Origin: Thalassotalea sp. ND16A | Lineage (GTDB): Bacteria > Pseudomonadota > Gammaproteobacteria > Enterobacterales > Alteromonadaceae | Length of the DNA: 64,000 nucleotides | Assembly (NCBI RefSeq): GCF_000764205.1 | Contig: NZ_JQDZ01000022.1 | Span: 1-64,000 of the forward strand | Reading direction: 5' to 3' | In this document: in pieces, positions 18,348 to 28,599 of the stretch | Layout: each line of letters opens with the position of its first letter | Numbering within the stretch: position 1 is the first letter of the stretch | Notes under the pieces: generated by a model | Databases searched by the model: none | Seen by the model: only the letters and a program-made list of their open reading frames with translations | What the model was told of the DNA's origin: nothing | Program-made: the position numbers and the translations under genes

Positions 18348-19646
18348 ATGACCACAGTCACAACGCCAGCCAACTTTACAGAACTTGGCCTTATTCCAAC
18401 TTTGTTAGCTCGATTAACTGAGCTGAAATATCAGCAGCCAACGCCCATTCAAGCGCAAGCTATGCCAAGTGTATTAGCGGGACGCGACTTAATTGCCGGG
18501 GCAAATACCGGTTCGGGGAAAACAGCCACCTTTGCACTGCCTATATTGCAGCACCTTTTTATGCAACAACAGGCTGAAAAACCGTTGCATAGCAAAAGCA
18601 GTAAAGGCAACTATGTTACCGGACTGATTTTGGTGCCTACCCGTGAACTCGCCAAACAAGTTGCTGACAGCATTAAATCTTATGCGGTACATTTTAACGG
18701 CGTGATTAAAACGGTTGCTGTTTTTGGTGGTGTATCCGCGAATACTCAAATGCTCGCATTACGCGGCGGCACAGATATTTTGGTGGCAACGCCTGGTCGA
18801 TTACTTGATTTGATTTCAAGTAACGCCATTAAGCTCGATAGGGTTAAAACCTTAGTACTTGATGAAGCTGATCGGATGTTAAGCCTAGGCTTTACTGACG
18901 AGCTCTCTGCGCTGTTAGCATTATTGCCGTCGAGCAAGCAAACCTTATTATTTTCAGCGACCTTTCCTGAGCAAGTACAGGCGTTAACCCAGGAATTGCT
19001 CAACGACCCGGTTGAAATACAAGTGCAAAGTAGCGACGCCAGCACCTTAGTACAGCGCGTTTTTACTGTTAACAAAGGGGAAAAAACAGCCTTGTTAGCG
19101 CATTTGATCAAGCAACATCAATGGCGACAAGCGCTTATTTTCGTCAATGCCAAAAAAAGCTGTGAACACTTAGCTGAAAAACTCTCTAAACGTGGTATTA
19201 GCGCAGAAGTGTTTCATGGCGATAAAGGCCAGGGCGCTCGTACTCGCGTGCTTGCCGCGTTTAAATCGGGCGAGATCGAAGTGTTAATTGCAACTGACAT
19301 TGCTGCCCGTGGTTTAGACATCGAAAAACTGCCCGTGGTGATTAATTTTGACTTGCCAAGAAGTCCATCAGACTACATGCACCGTATTGGTCGAAGTGGC
19401 CGTGCCGGTGAAGTGGGCTTAGCATTATCGCTTATCGACGTGGAAGATTATCATCATTTCAAAGTGATCGAAAAGAAGAACAAGGTTCGGCTTGAGCGTG
19501 AGCAAGTAGCGGGGTTTGAAGCCGATGATTCAATTTTAGCCGCAGAAAAACCGATGGCAAAGCCTGAAGGCAGCGGTAAGAAAAAACGCAAACAGAAAAC
19601 GACAATAAATGCAGATATCTGGTCGGGATATTCTGAAGCGGAATAA
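18348..19646 (+). CDS. DEAD-box ATP-dependent RNA helicase (RhlE-like)
   Basis: A 432-residue DEAD-box helicase that unwinds short RNA duplexes using ATP, with likely roles in ribosome assembly or mRNA decay. Motifs occur in order: Q motif (FTELGLIPTLLARL, then QQPTPIQ) at residues 10-36, Walker A GANTGSGKT at 51-59, PTRELA near 101, TPGR near 147, DEAD near 173, SAT near 203, ARGLD near 319 and HRIGRSGRAG near 345. The last 50 residues form a basic tail (GSGKKKRKQKT) that probably binds RNA. The RecA-like core is closest to the RhlE group, but assignment among DEAD-box paralogues needs a tree, so I give no symbol. It stands alone, with an unusual long inverted repeat just downstream. Confidence 0.93.
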   Translation: MTTVTTPANFTELGLIPTLLARLTELKYQQPTPIQAQAMPSVLAGRDLIAGANTGSGKTATFALPILQHLFMQQQAEKPLHSKSSKGNYVTGLILVPTRELAKQVADSIKSYAVHFNGVIKTVAVFGGVSANTQMLALRGGTDILVATPGRLLDLISSNAIKLDRVKTLVLDEADRMLSLGFTDELSALLALLPSSKQTLLFSATFPEQVQALTQELLNDPVEIQVQSSDASTLVQRVFTVNKGEKTALLAHLIKQHQWRQALIFVNAKKSCEHLAEKLSKRGISAEVFHGDKGQGARTRVLAAFKSGEIEVLIATDIAARGLDIEKLPVVINFDLPRSPSDYMHRIGRSGRAGEVGLALSLIDVEDYHHFKVIEKKNKVRLEREQVAGFEADDSILAAEKPMAKPEGSGKKKRKQKTTINADIWSGYSEAE

Positions 19647-19675
19647 AAGGCAAGCCTAAAAAGAATTTAAAGCGG

Positions 19676-19736
19676 GGCTGATAACCGTTTGCTCGGTTTC
19701 GCTTCGCGATACATTGTTGGCAAACTATTATCAGCC
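19676..19736. repeat. long interrupted inverted repeat after the helicase gene
   Basis: GGCTGATAA-CC-GTTTGC pairs with GCAAAC-TA-TTATCAGCC across a 27-base loop that itself contains a CGCTTCGCG mini-hairpin. There is no T run on the plus strand. It lies between two convergent units, so it may stabilise or end transcripts from both sides. Confidence 0.65.
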
Positions 19737-19750
19737 ACTTAAATTAATAC

Positions 19751-20236
19751 TCAAACAATACCGGATATTTTAAATATTGCTTGCTTAATCTTGTTTCCCC
19801 GAGGGAATTGTTGTTCAAATTCCGCTTTCAATTCTGGGGCTGTTAACATTTTTCGTGCCAATGGCACCATCACATAACTTTCAATGTATTCAGTTCGTTG
19901 AAACATTTGGTAGCTTAACGGTTCCCTTCGGCAGCCGGTCCCAAAACGTCGGCAAGTAATTCTAAGGCACTCTCGATAAAGACATAAGTGCCTAATACGC
20001 GTTGCTTGTAGGGTTTTAATGAATGTACGGGTTAAAATTATTTTGTAACCATAGACTGATGTTAGGCGAGTCACCGTGTTCTCGGTTATAGCCGTAGGTA
20101 ATATCATCTTGAACAATGAGTTTCTCGCTTTTACCATGCCAATCGGCTATTGGCGGTAAATGGAATCATCGGCATTGCTATGTGGGCTGAACAGTAACGC
20201 GCTAATAACCAATAGGTAAGGGCAGACTTTTATCAT
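19751..20236 (-). pseudogene. decayed secreted-protein gene
   Basis: On the minus strand the region opens with a convincing signal peptide (MIKVCPYLLVISALLFSPHS, then NADDSIYR). Coherent protein then continues in successive different frames: GKSEKLIVQDDITYGYNREH and LWLQNNFNPY, then VLGTYVFIESALELLADVLG, then YQMFQRTEYIESYVMVPLAR up to the stop. Several frameshifts and stops separate these pieces. Each fragment has normal composition, and together they would make about 155 residues. I do not recognise the family. The gene is clearly inactivated. Confidence 0.75.
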
Positions 20237-20437
20237 AGAAAATTATGCTCTGTTTTTGCTAAATCAGGTTTATTATTGTAGAGCTATGTTACTGAGTTCA
20301 AAGTTAAAAAACCATAAGCAAAGCCGATAACCTGTTATTTAACCTTCATTATTTGTGGTTGAAAATGCGTATCCGGTTTTCTATTTGTTTTGATTTCATC
20401 TAAAATAAATATACCTTTGATTAATCGATGATCCTAC

Positions 20438-21502
20438 GTGTCTGATATCCAACAACAATTATTACAAACTGGCGACTTTCTCGCCATCACTCGCCAATTT
20501 CCGGAAGCGTTACCGCAAACTTTTACTGCCCACTTAACTCATCCTGACAGCAAATTGCAAACCCTGATGAGTGTGCTAGATACGGGGGTTATTTGTTTTG
20601 AGCCGGTCGACCAAGTTACTGACAGTGACATTGTGTTGTCTTCTGCCGTGCATGGCAATGAAACTGCACCCATTGAAATATGCCAACAATTGATTGCAGA
20701 AATCATCAGTGGTGAAATTGAGCTTAAGCAACGAGTATTGTTTCTCTTTGGTAATCCTGCCTCTATCAACAAAGGTGAAAGGTTTGTTGAAGAAAACTTA
20801 AACCGATTATTCTCTGGCGCTCATAGCGATGGTGAAGGCTTGTGTAATCAAGAACGTCACCGGGCCAGGGCGTTAGAGAACTATATTCGCGACTTTTTTG
20901 ATCAAGGTGGCAGCATAGATGGTGGCCGTAACCGTTTTCATTATGATTTGCACACTGCCATCCGTGGTTCTAAAAACGATAAGTTTGCGGTTTACCCATA
21001 CCTGAATGGAAAAGCCAGAGATAAAGGGCAATTACAATTTTTAATGAGTTGTGGCATCAATACTATTTTACTCTCGAATAGTCCTACCACTACCTTCAGT
21101 TATTTTTCAGCCAATGAATTTAATGCCCATGCCTTTACCGTTGAATTAGGTAAGGTAAAACCTTTTGGTGAAAACGACATGGCGAATTTTGCCGGTTGTA
21201 AAAATACCTTACAGAGAATGTTAAGTAATCAAGATCTGCAATTAGCGGAATTTGACATTGCCAATTTTAATTTGTTTGAAATTTATAAAATCATCAATCG
21301 TGAGCAGGAAAATTTCATCCTGAATTTTGCTGACGATACCGAAAACTTCAGTGATTTCCCCCTCGATTATGTATTGGCAAATGATGGTGATATTGAACAT
21401 AAAGTCACGGTCCCCGGTGAAGCCATCATATTCCCCAATGCAGAGGTTGCGATTGGCCAGCGCGCGCTGTTAACCGTAATTCCTTGCACTCTTGCTCCAT
21501 AA
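20438..21502 (+). CDS. astE: succinylglutamate desuccinylase
   Basis: A 354-residue AstE, a zinc-dependent M14-like hydrolase that performs the last step of the arginine succinyltransferase (AST) pathway, splitting N-succinylglutamate into succinate and glutamate. The zinc site is visible as SAVHGNETAP (His72, Glu75) and the later YDLHTAIRGS His. FTVELGKVKPFG holds the conserved catalytic Glu region, and ENLNRLFSG is a family block. The frame opens with GTG at 20438; no in-frame ATG is better placed and the ribosome site is weak. The other ast genes are not adjacent. Confidence 0.93.
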   Translation: MSDIQQQLLQTGDFLAITRQFPEALPQTFTAHLTHPDSKLQTLMSVLDTGVICFEPVDQVTDSDIVLSSAVHGNETAPIEICQQLIAEIISGEIELKQRVLFLFGNPASINKGERFVEENLNRLFSGAHSDGEGLCNQERHRARALENYIRDFFDQGGSIDGGRNRFHYDLHTAIRGSKNDKFAVYPYLNGKARDKGQLQFLMSCGINTILLSNSPTTTFSYFSANEFNAHAFTVELGKVKPFGENDMANFAGCKNTLQRMLSNQDLQLAEFDIANFNLFEIYKIINREQENFILNFADDTENFSDFPLDYVLANDGDIEHKVTVPGEAIIFPNAEVAIGQRALLTVIPCTLAP

Positions 21503-21751
21503 CGTTACGTCTTTTAGTGCAAGTGTAAAGCTAAATTGCCACTAAAAATAATCTTTTAAGGGTTATTTTTAGTGATTAATTGCAACTGAATTTTCCGGAA
21601 TGTAAAGTTCTGCGCAATTGATAATAATTAAAATTTCGAAAAGCGAGTTCGCAATTCCCATGCAAAATGGGGCTATGTTGTGATAAATCGCTTCATTCGA
21701 TTTCCGAGTTTTACAACAATGCAATGAATATTGCAGTACTAAGAGAAGCTT

Positions 21752-22936
21752 ATGGACACAGAAACGTATCAAGAAGGCCGAGTGGTTCACCAACCAGAAT
21801 ATATCGATGGTCATTCTGTTGAAATTCCAATCCTTAAAATTTTAAAACAAGACGGCAGTGTTTATAAAAATGCCGATATGCCAACCATAGATCAAGAACA
21901 TGCAACCAGGATTTATCACACTTTAGCGTTTCACCGGGTGTTGGATGAACGTATGGTTGCATCACAACGACAAGGGCGTCTTAGTTTTTATATGACTGCC
22001 TTAGGTGAAGAAGCCGCGATTGTTGGTAGTGCTGCAGGTCTTGATGATAACGATATGATCATGGCGCAATACCGTGAGCAGGGCGCATTAATTTACCGAG
22101 GCTTTAGTTTAGAAAACTTTATGAATCAAATGTTTTCTAATGAAAAAGATTTAGGTAAAGGCCGTCAAATGCCAATTCATTACGGTTCTAAAGAATTGAA
22201 TTACATGACAATTTCTTCTCCGTTATGTACCCAAGTACCACAAGCGGCAGGTTATGCTTATGGTCAAAAGCTGAAAGGCAATAAGCAATGTACCATTTGC
22301 TATATTGGAGAAGGTGCATCTTCTGAAGGCGACTTCCATGCCGGTTTGAACATGGCTGCAGTGCATAAAGCACCGGTGATTTTCTTTTGTCGTAACAATG
22401 GTTATGCCATCTCAACGCCTTCTACAGAACAGTATGCTGGTAATGGTATTGCGGCTCGTGGCGTTGGCTATGGGATTAAAACTATCCGTGTTGACGGTAA
22501 CGACTTATTGGCGGTATTAAAAGCGACTCAGGAAGCACGTGATTACGTGATCAATGAAAATAAACCTATGCTGATTGAAGCCATGTCTTATCGCTTAGGT
22601 GCGCACTCAACGTCTGATGATCCAAGCGGTTATCGTACCCGTGAAGAAGAAGCGAAATATGCAAAGCATGATCCTATTTTACGGATGAAAAACTGGATGT
22701 TAGCGCAAAACTGGTGGGATGAAGAGCAAGAAACCGTATTGTTTGAAGACTTACGCGAAAAAATATTAGCCGCCGTAAAAGTTGCGGAAGTTATTGATAA
22801 GCCTGCGATAGAAGAGCTCATTACTGACGTATATGACGTACCATCAGCACAACTTGAACAGCAACTTAGTTCGTTGAAAGAGCATATCAAGAAGTACCCG
22901 GATGCTTACCCGGTAACGGCAGGGAGAATAAAATAA
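21752..22936 (+). CDS. bkdA1: branched-chain 2-oxoacid dehydrogenase E1 alpha subunit
   Basis: A 394-residue thiamine-diphosphate-dependent E1 alpha subunit. The ThDP/Mg motif is [15 protein letters not shown] through FCRNN near residues 187-218. [16 protein letters not shown] near 85, [14 protein letters not shown] near 109 and the regulatory-loop equivalent [16 protein letters not shown] near 278 are diagnostic for the branched-chain rather than the pyruvate enzyme. With the E1 beta and E2 genes that follow, it converts the 2-oxo acids of valine, leucine and isoleucine to acyl-CoAs. Its stop overlaps the E1 beta start by one base. The 249 bp before it are AT-rich, without a promoter I can define. 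Confidence 0.93.
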   Translation: MDTETYQEGRVVHQPEYIDGHSVEIPILKILKQDGSVYKNADMPTIDQEHATRIYHTLAFHRVLDERMVASQRQGRLSFYMTALGEEAAIVGSAAGLDDNDMIMAQYREQGALIYRGFSLENFMNQMFSNEKDLGKGRQMPIHYGSKELNYMTISSPLCTQVPQAAGYAYGQKLKGNKQCTICYIGEGASSEGDFHAGLNMAAVHKAPVIFFCRNNGYAISTPSTEQYAGNGIAARGVGYGIKTIRVDGNDLLAVLKATQEARDYVINENKPMLIEAMSYRLGAHSTSDDPSGYRTREEEAKYAKHDPILRMKNWMLAQNWWDEEQETVLFEDLREKILAAVKVAEVIDKPAIEELITDVYDVPSAQLEQQLSSLKEHIKKYPDAYPVTAGRIK

Positions 22937-23913
22937 TGGCACAAATGAACCTATTACAAGCAATCAATAATGCCCTTGAAATTGCCATGACTGAAAACGA
23001 TTCGGCCGTTTGTTTTGGTGAAGATGTTGGTCATTTTGGTGGCGTCTTCCGTGCAACCAGCAATCTTCAAGAAAAATTTGGTAAAGACAGGTGCTTTAAT
23101 ACACCATTAACCGAGCAAGGCATTATGGGCTTTGCTAATGGTTTAGCATCGCAAGGTAGTGTACCAATTGCAGAAATTCAATTTGCCGATTACATCTTCC
23201 CAGCCTTCGATCAAATCGTCAATGAATCGGCAAAATTTAGATACCGCTCAGGTAATGAGTTTAACGTGGGTAACCTCACCATTCGTACTCCCTATGGTGG
23301 TGGTATTGCCGGTGGTTTGTATCACTCACAATCACCGGAAGCGTATTTTGCCCATACCCCTGGTTTAAAAATTGTGGTTCCTCGTAACCCATACCAGGCG
23401 AAAGGCTTATTACTTGCTGCGATTCGCGATAAAAACCCGGTGATATTTTTTGAACCGAAAAAATTATACCGTGCGTCAACCGGCGAAGTGCCTGAAGAAG
23501 ATTACCAATTACCCATCGGCAAAGCCGAAGTGGTTAAATCGGGTAGCGATATCACTTTGTTAGGGTGGGGCGCGCAAATGGAAACGCTTGAAAAAGCAGC
23601 CGAGATGGCTGAAAAACAAGGCGTTTCTTGTGAAGTTGTCGATTTACGTTCGATTCTGCCTTGGGACGCCGACACCGTTGCTGAGTCTGTGAAGAAAACG
23701 GGTCGTTTGCTGATTAACCACGAAGCGCCATTAACCGGCGGTTTTGCCGGTGAAATAGCTGCAACCATACAAGATATGTGTTTCTTGCATTTAGAATCGC
23801 CAATTTCACGTGTATGTGGTTTAGACACACCATTCCCGTTATCGCATGAAAAAGAATACATGCCAGATGAACTAAAAACCTTTGAAGCCATTATGGCCTC
23901 GGTAAATTACTAA
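22936..23913 (+). CDS. bkdA2: branched-chain 2-oxoacid dehydrogenase E1 beta subunit
   Basis: A 325-residue transketolase-fold E1 beta subunit that pairs with E1 alpha to form the decarboxylating heterotetramer. It has [13 protein letters not shown] at the N-terminus, [16 protein letters not shown] near 26, [18 protein letters not shown] near 55 and the C-terminal transketolase domain with [14 protein letters not shown] near 236 and [15 protein letters not shown] near 263. It matches human BCKDHB-type sequences rather than the single-chain AceE used by most gammaproteobacteria for pyruvate. It starts at the last base of the E1 alpha stop and is followed by the E2 gene after 22 bp. Confidence 0.93.
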   Translation: MAQMNLLQAINNALEIAMTENDSAVCFGEDVGHFGGVFRATSNLQEKFGKDRCFNTPLTEQGIMGFANGLASQGSVPIAEIQFADYIFPAFDQIVNESAKFRYRSGNEFNVGNLTIRTPYGGGIAGGLYHSQSPEAYFAHTPGLKIVVPRNPYQAKGLLLAAIRDKNPVIFFEPKKLYRASTGEVPEEDYQLPIGKAEVVKSGSDITLLGWGAQMETLEKAAEMAEKQGVSCEVVDLRSILPWDADTVAESVKKTGRLLINHEAPLTGGFAGEIAATIQDMCFLHLESPISRVCGLDTPFPLSHEKEYMPDELKTFEAIMASVNY

Positions 23914-23935
23914 ATAATAATTGGGATAAATGATT

Positions 23936-25525
23936 ATGAGTATTGATTTTATTTTACCGGACATTGGCGAAGGTATTGTGGAATGTGAACTGGTTGAATG
24001 GCTGGTTAACGAAGGCGATCATATTAAAGAAGACCAACCGGTTGCCGATGTGATGACCGACAAGGCACTGGTACAAATTCCAGCGATGCATAATGGTGTG
24101 GTAGATAAACTGTATTATGCCAAAGGTGAAATTGCGAAAGTACATTCGCCACTATTTGCCATGACTCCTGATGGCGAAACTGCTGCAGCGCCAGCGGTAT
24201 CAGCAGAACCAGCAAAACAAGAAACAGCCCCTGTAGCAAGTGTAACATCAGCAAATAGTGCGACTATGATTGATGATTTTATTTTACCAGATATTGGTGA
24301 AGGCATCGTTGAATGTGAGATTGTGGACTGGTTAGTGGCGGAAGGTGACATCATTGAAGAAGATCAAGCCGTTGTTGATGTGATGACCGATAAAGCCTTA
24401 GTACAAATTCCGGCAAAATATGCCGGAAAAGTGGTTAAATTGCATTACGCCAAAGGCGAAATTGCCAAAGTTCACCAACCCTTATTTGCCATAGAAATTG
24501 CCGGTGGCGCAGCGGTTAGTACCGCCCCAGCAGTAAGTAATGCACCTGTTACCGACGTTTCTTCAGCACCAGCGCAAGCTACAACGCCTGTTGCTACTAA
24601 ACCGGCCGTTGCTACTACCACAGCTGTTGCCAGCGCGCCTAAGGGCAAAGCTTTAGCAAGCCCGGCCGTACGTCGTGTTGCCAGAGAGCTGGATGTAAAC
24701 ATTCACCAAGTGCCAGGTACCGGTCCTAAAGGACGTGTGTACAAACAGGATGTAATTAGCTTTAATCAAGCACCAGTAGCGCAAGTTGCTGCTCATGCAA
24801 CTGCTACAGCAAGTGTGGGTGGTACTCGAGTAGAGCCGATAAGAGGCATTAAAGCGGCAATGGCGAAAGCTATGGTTGCCTCGGTGTCGACCATCCCTCA
24901 CTTTACTTATTGTGAAGAAATTGACATGACTAAGCTTATTGCCCTGCGCAAAGAGTTGAAAGAAGTGTATGCCAAGCAAGACATCAAATTAACGATGATG
25001 CCATTCTTTATGAAAGCGATGTCATTAGCGATAAAACAATTCCCGCTGGTAAATACCAAAGTCAATGATGATTGTACTGAGCTTACCTACTATGATGATC
25101 ACAATATTGGTATGGCGGTTGACTCAAAAGTTGGCTTGCTAGTACCTAATGTGAAAAACGTGGAAAGTTTGTCAATTGTTGATGTTGCTAAAGAAGTTAG
25201 CCGTTTAACCAATGATGCGCGTGAAGGTCGTGTGACTTCAGCCGATTTAAAAGGCGGTACTATCAGTATCTCTAATATCGGTGCATTAGGTGGTACGGTT
25301 GCTACACCGATAATTAACAAACCAGAAGTTGCCATTGTCGCTTTGGGTAAATTGCAAACCTTGCCGCGTTTTAATGACCAAGGTGAAGTCGAAGCTCGCT
25401 CAATAATGCAAGTAAGCTGGTCTGGCGATCATCGCGTGATTGATGGTGGCACCATTGCTCGTTTTAGCAATTTATGGAAATCTTTCCTGGAAGAGCCAAC
25501 TAACATGCTGATGCATATGGCATAA
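23936..25525 (+). CDS. bkdB: branched-chain 2-oxoacid dehydrogenase E2 (lipoamide acyltransferase)
   Basis: About 529 residues. Two lipoyl domains, each with the modifiable lysine in VMTDKALVQIPA, lie at about 1-80 and 115-195 and are nearly repeats of each other (both contain LPDIGEGIVECE). Ala/Pro/Thr-rich linkers follow. A peripheral subunit-binding domain is at about 240-280 (ASPAVRRVARELDVNIHQV). The catalytic acyltransferase domain follows, with the active His in WSGDHRVIDGG near the end. I prefer ATG 23936, because GGGA lies nine bases before it; ATG 23930 is too close. Two lipoyl domains are unusual, since Pseudomonas and human BCKDH E2 have one. No E3 gene follows, so a shared Lpd is expected. 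Confidence 0.92.
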   Translation: MSIDFILPDIGEGIVECELVEWLVNEGDHIKEDQPVADVMTDKALVQIPAMHNGVVDKLYYAKGEIAKVHSPLFAMTPDGETAAAPAVSAEPAKQETAPVASVTSANSATMIDDFILPDIGEGIVECEIVDWLVAEGDIIEEDQAVVDVMTDKALVQIPAKYAGKVVKLHYAKGEIAKVHQPLFAIEIAGGAAVSTAPAVSNAPVTDVSSAPAQATTPVATKPAVATTTAVASAPKGKALASPAVRRVARELDVNIHQVPGTGPKGRVYKQDVISFNQAPVAQVAAHATATASVGGTRVEPIRGIKAAMAKAMVASVSTIPHFTYCEEIDMTKLIALRKELKEVYAKQDIKLTMMPFFMKAMSLAIKQFPLVNTKVNDDCTELTYYDDHNIGMAVDSKVGLLVPNVKNVESLSIVDVAKEVSRLTNDAREGRVTSADLKGGTISISNIGALGGTVATPIINKPEVAIVALGKLQTLPRFNDQGEVEARSIMQVSWSGDHRVIDGGTIARFSNLWKSFLEEPTNMLMHMA

Positions 25526-25570
25526 AGGATAAAACCTTAAAGTCAGTGTTGATTGCAACATCTTCTTAAA

Positions 25571-25596
25571 AACCCACATTTATGTGGGTTTTTTTG
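25571..25596 (+). terminator. intrinsic terminator of the bkd operon
   Basis: AACCCACA-TTTA-TGTGGGTT followed by a T run, 45 bp after the E2 stop. I see no gene or clear element in the remaining 268 bp to the next gene. Confidence 0.92.
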
Positions 25597-25864
25597 TATA
25601 TTTTCAACATGGACGTTGTATTAGATCAATGCATGGAGCAATTGACGGGACGTACTTATACCCGGCAGGCAGGGAAAGCCTATAGAGGGTGATTGGTCAT
25701 CAAATTCTTTTTTCCGATCAATTTTTGCTCCCAGACGAAAAGAAACGGGGCGAACATGGGGAACAAGGTAAAATAGTACATCGTTGAGCTCGCTAAATAC
25801 TATTAAATATGCTGTTATATTGATAATTTAACTTATTTACTAAAGAGGACAACCGAAAGGGTTT

Positions 25865-26365
25865 ATGCAAGCAATTAAATATTTTTTAGCGCTATCTGGT
25901 TTTGCCTTTGTTCAGTGTGCTTACGCCAATACGCCACATTTTAAAGTGGATCTGGTGAAGGTGGATAAATCTGCTCGAACCATGCTGTTGTACTCAGGGC
26001 AAACGCTGGTAAAGAGATATAAGATTGCTTTAGGTGAGAGCCCCAAAGGCCATAAGTTGCAAGAAGGAGATAATAAAACTCCGGAAGGCAGTTACAACCT
26101 GGATTATAAGAAAGATGACTCGGCGTTTTATCGGGCGATGCACATTAGTTATCCCAATGAACTTGATATCGAACAAGCACAACAAGATGGCCTAAATCCG
26201 GGCGGCTTTATTATGATCCACGGGCAAAAAAATGGCGATAGCAAGAACCCGACAATCACGCAACGCTTTAATTGGACCAATGGCTGTATTGCCTTAACCA
26301 ATACCGAAATGGACGAGTTTTTAACCCTGGTTGATAGTGGCACCAAAATTGATATTCAATGGTGA
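25865..26365 (+). CDS. periplasmic L,D-transpeptidase (YkuD fold)
   Basis: A 166-residue protein with a Sec signal peptide (about residues 1-21, ending CAYAN). The YkuD catalytic domain has the His in GGFIMIHGQKNG near 116-127 and the nucleophile Cys in NWTNGCIALTN near 136-146. This matches the short single-domain L,D-transpeptidase-like proteins of the ErfK/YafK type, which make or break L,D-linkages in peptidoglycan or attach or release a lipoprotein. Which of these it does cannot be told from sequence. Its upstream gap holds no clear regulator, and it is followed by a perfect palindrome and then a bidirectional terminator shared with metG. Confidence 0.88.
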   Translation: MQAIKYFLALSGFAFVQCAYANTPHFKVDLVKVDKSARTMLLYSGQTLVKRYKIALGESPKGHKLQEGDNKTPEGSYNLDYKKDDSAFYRAMHISYPNELDIEQAQQDGLNPGGFIMIHGQKNGDSKNPTITQRFNWTNGCIALTNTEMDEFLTLVDSGTKIDIQW

Positions 26366-26366
26366 T

Positions 26367-26400
26367 TTTATCGCAGTTGATAAATCAACTGCGATAAAAT
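26367..26400. repeat. perfect 34 bp palindrome between ldt and metG
   Basis: The arm TTTTATCGCAGTTGAT is followed by AA and its exact reverse complement: a 16 bp stem with a 2-base loop. It begins just after the transpeptidase stop. The flanks TTTTA and TAAAA give it a terminator-like character on both strands. Confidence 0.85.
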
Positions 26401-26401
26401 A

Positions 26402-26427
26402 AAAAAACAGCACAAGTGCTGTTTTAT
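26402..26427. terminator. bidirectional terminator between ldt and metG
   Basis: AAAACAGCAC-AA-GTGCTGTTTT. The minus-strand transcript of metG gains a run of seven T residues; the plus-strand run is shorter. Confidence 0.85.
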
Positions 26428-26437
26428 TCAAATTTTA

Positions 26438-28474
26438 TTACATTACTCGCATACCTGGCTCTGCACCGTTATCCGGGTTCAGGATAAAGATATCTTTTCC
26501 GCCAGGGCCGGCGGCAATGATCATGCCTTCAGACATACCAAAGCGCATTTTACGAGGCGCAAGGTTGGCAACCACCACCGTGAGTTTACCGACTAAGTCT
26601 TCTGGTTGGTAAGCCGATTTTATACCAGCAAATATTTGACGGGTTTCACCGCCTAAATCCACTTCGATACGCAATAATTTATTTGCTTTTTCAACATGCT
26701 CTGCGGTGATTATTTTGGCAATACGCAAATCCACTTTGGCGAAATCTTCAAAACCAATTTCATCGGCGATTGGCTCCTCACTCAAATGCTTCGAAAGTGG
26801 TGCTGCTGGTGCGGCATTTACGTTCACTAAGTTTTCTTTTGAATCTTCAACCATGGCGTTTACTTTATCCATTTCTACACGTTGTAATAACGCTTTAAAT
26901 TTATTGACTTTGTGATCAACCAGTAAAGTTTTATGACCTTCCCATACCAGTTCATCATTTAAGAATGCGGCTGTTTTTGCTGACAGTTCAGGCAATACTG
27001 GTTTTAAGTAAATCATTAGAATACGGAATAAGTTAATGCCTAAAGAACAAATGTCTTGTACTTCTTGCTGCTTACCGTCTTCCTTAATTAATTGCCACGG
27101 TTCTTTTACCGCAATGTATTCGTTTACTTTGTCGGCAAGCGCCATGATTTCACGCATCGCTTTGCCAAATTCACGACTTTCATAAAGTGCAGCGATAGAA
27201 TCACCACCTGCCATTACTTCGTCGGCTAACGCTTGATCGGCAATGTTGCTCGATAACATGCCATCGAATTTTTTCGAGATGAAACTGGCACAGCGTGAGG
27301 CAATGTTTACCACTTTACCTACCAAGTCTGAATTTACCCGTTGGGCAAAATCTTCCAGGTTCAAATCCAAATCGTCAATGCGGCTAGTCAGTTTTGCAGC
27401 AAAGTAATAACGCAAAAATTCCGGATTTAAATGGTCTAAATAGGTACGGCCTTTGATGAATGTGCCTTTCGATTTACTCATTTTGGTCCCGTTAACGGTG
27501 ACAAAACCATGAGCATAAACCGAAGTAGGCTGACGGTAATCGGCGCCTTTTAACATTGCTGGCCAGAATAATGAGTGGAAATAGATGATGTCTTTACCAA
27601 TAAAGTGATAAAGCTCAGCGTCTGAATCTTTTTTCCAGAACTCATCAAAGTTAATGCCTTTTTTATCACACAGATTTTTAAAGCTGCCCATGTAACCAAT
27701 TGGCGCATCTAGCCAAACGTAGAAATACTTACCCGGTGCATTTGGAATTTCAAAACCAAAATACGGAGCATCACGGCTGATATCCCATTGTTGTAAACCC
27801 GACTCAAACCATTCGTTCAGTTTGTTGGCCATTTCTTCTTGTAATGAACCGCTGCGGGTCCAGTCTTTTAGCATTTGCTCAAACGCAGGTAAGTCAAAAA
27901 AGTAATGCTCTGAGTCTTTTAATACCGGGGTGGCGCCAGAGACGACTGAAATAGGGTTAATTAAATCCGTAGGCGAGTAGGTTTCACCACAATTATCACA
28001 GTTATCACCGTTTTGATCTTCGCTCTTACATTTAGGGCAGGTACCCTTTACAAAACGATCAGGTAAAAACATTTGCTTTTCCGGATCGAACAATTGCGAA
28101 ATAGTACGACGTTTAATGTAACCATTTTCATCTAAACGGGTGTATATTTGCTCGGCAAAGGCGCGGTTCTCGTCGCTATGCGTAGAATGATAGTTGTCAA
28201 ATTCAATGTTGAAATCGGCAAAATCGGCCATGTGCTCTTCACGCACCTGTTTGATCATATCTTCCGGAGTAATGCCTAATTGCTGAGCTTTCAGCATAAT
28301 TGGCGTACCATGGGCGTCATCGGCACACACATAGTAGGTTTCGTGGCCACGCATCTTTTGGAAACGTACCCAAATATCCGTTTGGATATACTCTAATAAG
28401 TGGCCTAAATGAATGGGACCATTGGCGTATGGTAGCGCGCTGGTGACAAGAATTTTGCGATTTGTACTAGTCAT
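26438..28474 (-). CDS. metG: methionine--tRNA ligase
   Basis: A 678-residue class I synthetase charging tRNA-Met and initiator tRNA. The HIGH motif is IHLGH at residues 21-25, the zinc knuckle is [19 protein letters not shown] near 145, and KMSKSKG lies near 334. The last 110 residues ([14 protein letters not shown] to the end) form the EMAP/Trbp111-like tRNA-binding dimerisation domain found in E. coli MetRS, which has 677 residues. The frame stays open upstream to 28555, but ATG 28474 matches the family start ([19 protein letters not shown]), so I take that. It is divergent from mrp across 125 bp, the common metG/mrp arrangement. Confidence 0.97.
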   Translation of the reverse strand: MTSTNRKILVTSALPYANGPIHLGHLLEYIQTDIWVRFQKMRGHETYYVCADDAHGTPIMLKAQQLGITPEDMIKQVREEHMADFADFNIEFDNYHSTHSDENRAFAEQIYTRLDENGYIKRRTISQLFDPEKQMFLPDRFVKGTCPKCKSEDQNGDNCDNCGETYSPTDLINPISVVSGATPVLKDSEHYFFDLPAFEQMLKDWTRSGSLQEEMANKLNEWFESGLQQWDISRDAPYFGFEIPNAPGKYFYVWLDAPIGYMGSFKNLCDKKGINFDEFWKKDSDAELYHFIGKDIIYFHSLFWPAMLKGADYRQPTSVYAHGFVTVNGTKMSKSKGTFIKGRTYLDHLNPEFLRYYFAAKLTSRIDDLDLNLEDFAQRVNSDLVGKVVNIASRCASFISKKFDGMLSSNIADQALADEVMAGGDSIAALYESREFGKAMREIMALADKVNEYIAVKEPWQLIKEDGKQQEVQDICSLGINLFRILMIYLKPVLPELSAKTAAFLNDELVWEGHKTLLVDHKVNKFKALLQRVEMDKVNAMVEDSKENLVNVNAAPAAPLSKHLSEEPIADEIGFEDFAKVDLRIAKIITAEHVEKANKLLRIEVDLGGETRQIFAGIKSAYQPEDLVGKLTVVVANLAPRKMRFGMSEGMIIAAGPGGKDIFILNPDNGAEPGMRVM

Positions 28475-28599
28475 TGACGATAGTTGCCTAAAATTAAAAC
28501 TTTTAATGGTAATAAGAGCAGGGATAGTACAAAATTTAAGGTGTTTTTTCATCAAAATTCTTTTAAATAACCATATAAATCACGATTAAGCTGAACATT

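Noticed and set aside
24115-24979. Several minus-strand frames inside the E2 gene
   Set aside because: They are produced by the Ala/Pro-rich linker codons of the dihydrolipoyl acyltransferase.
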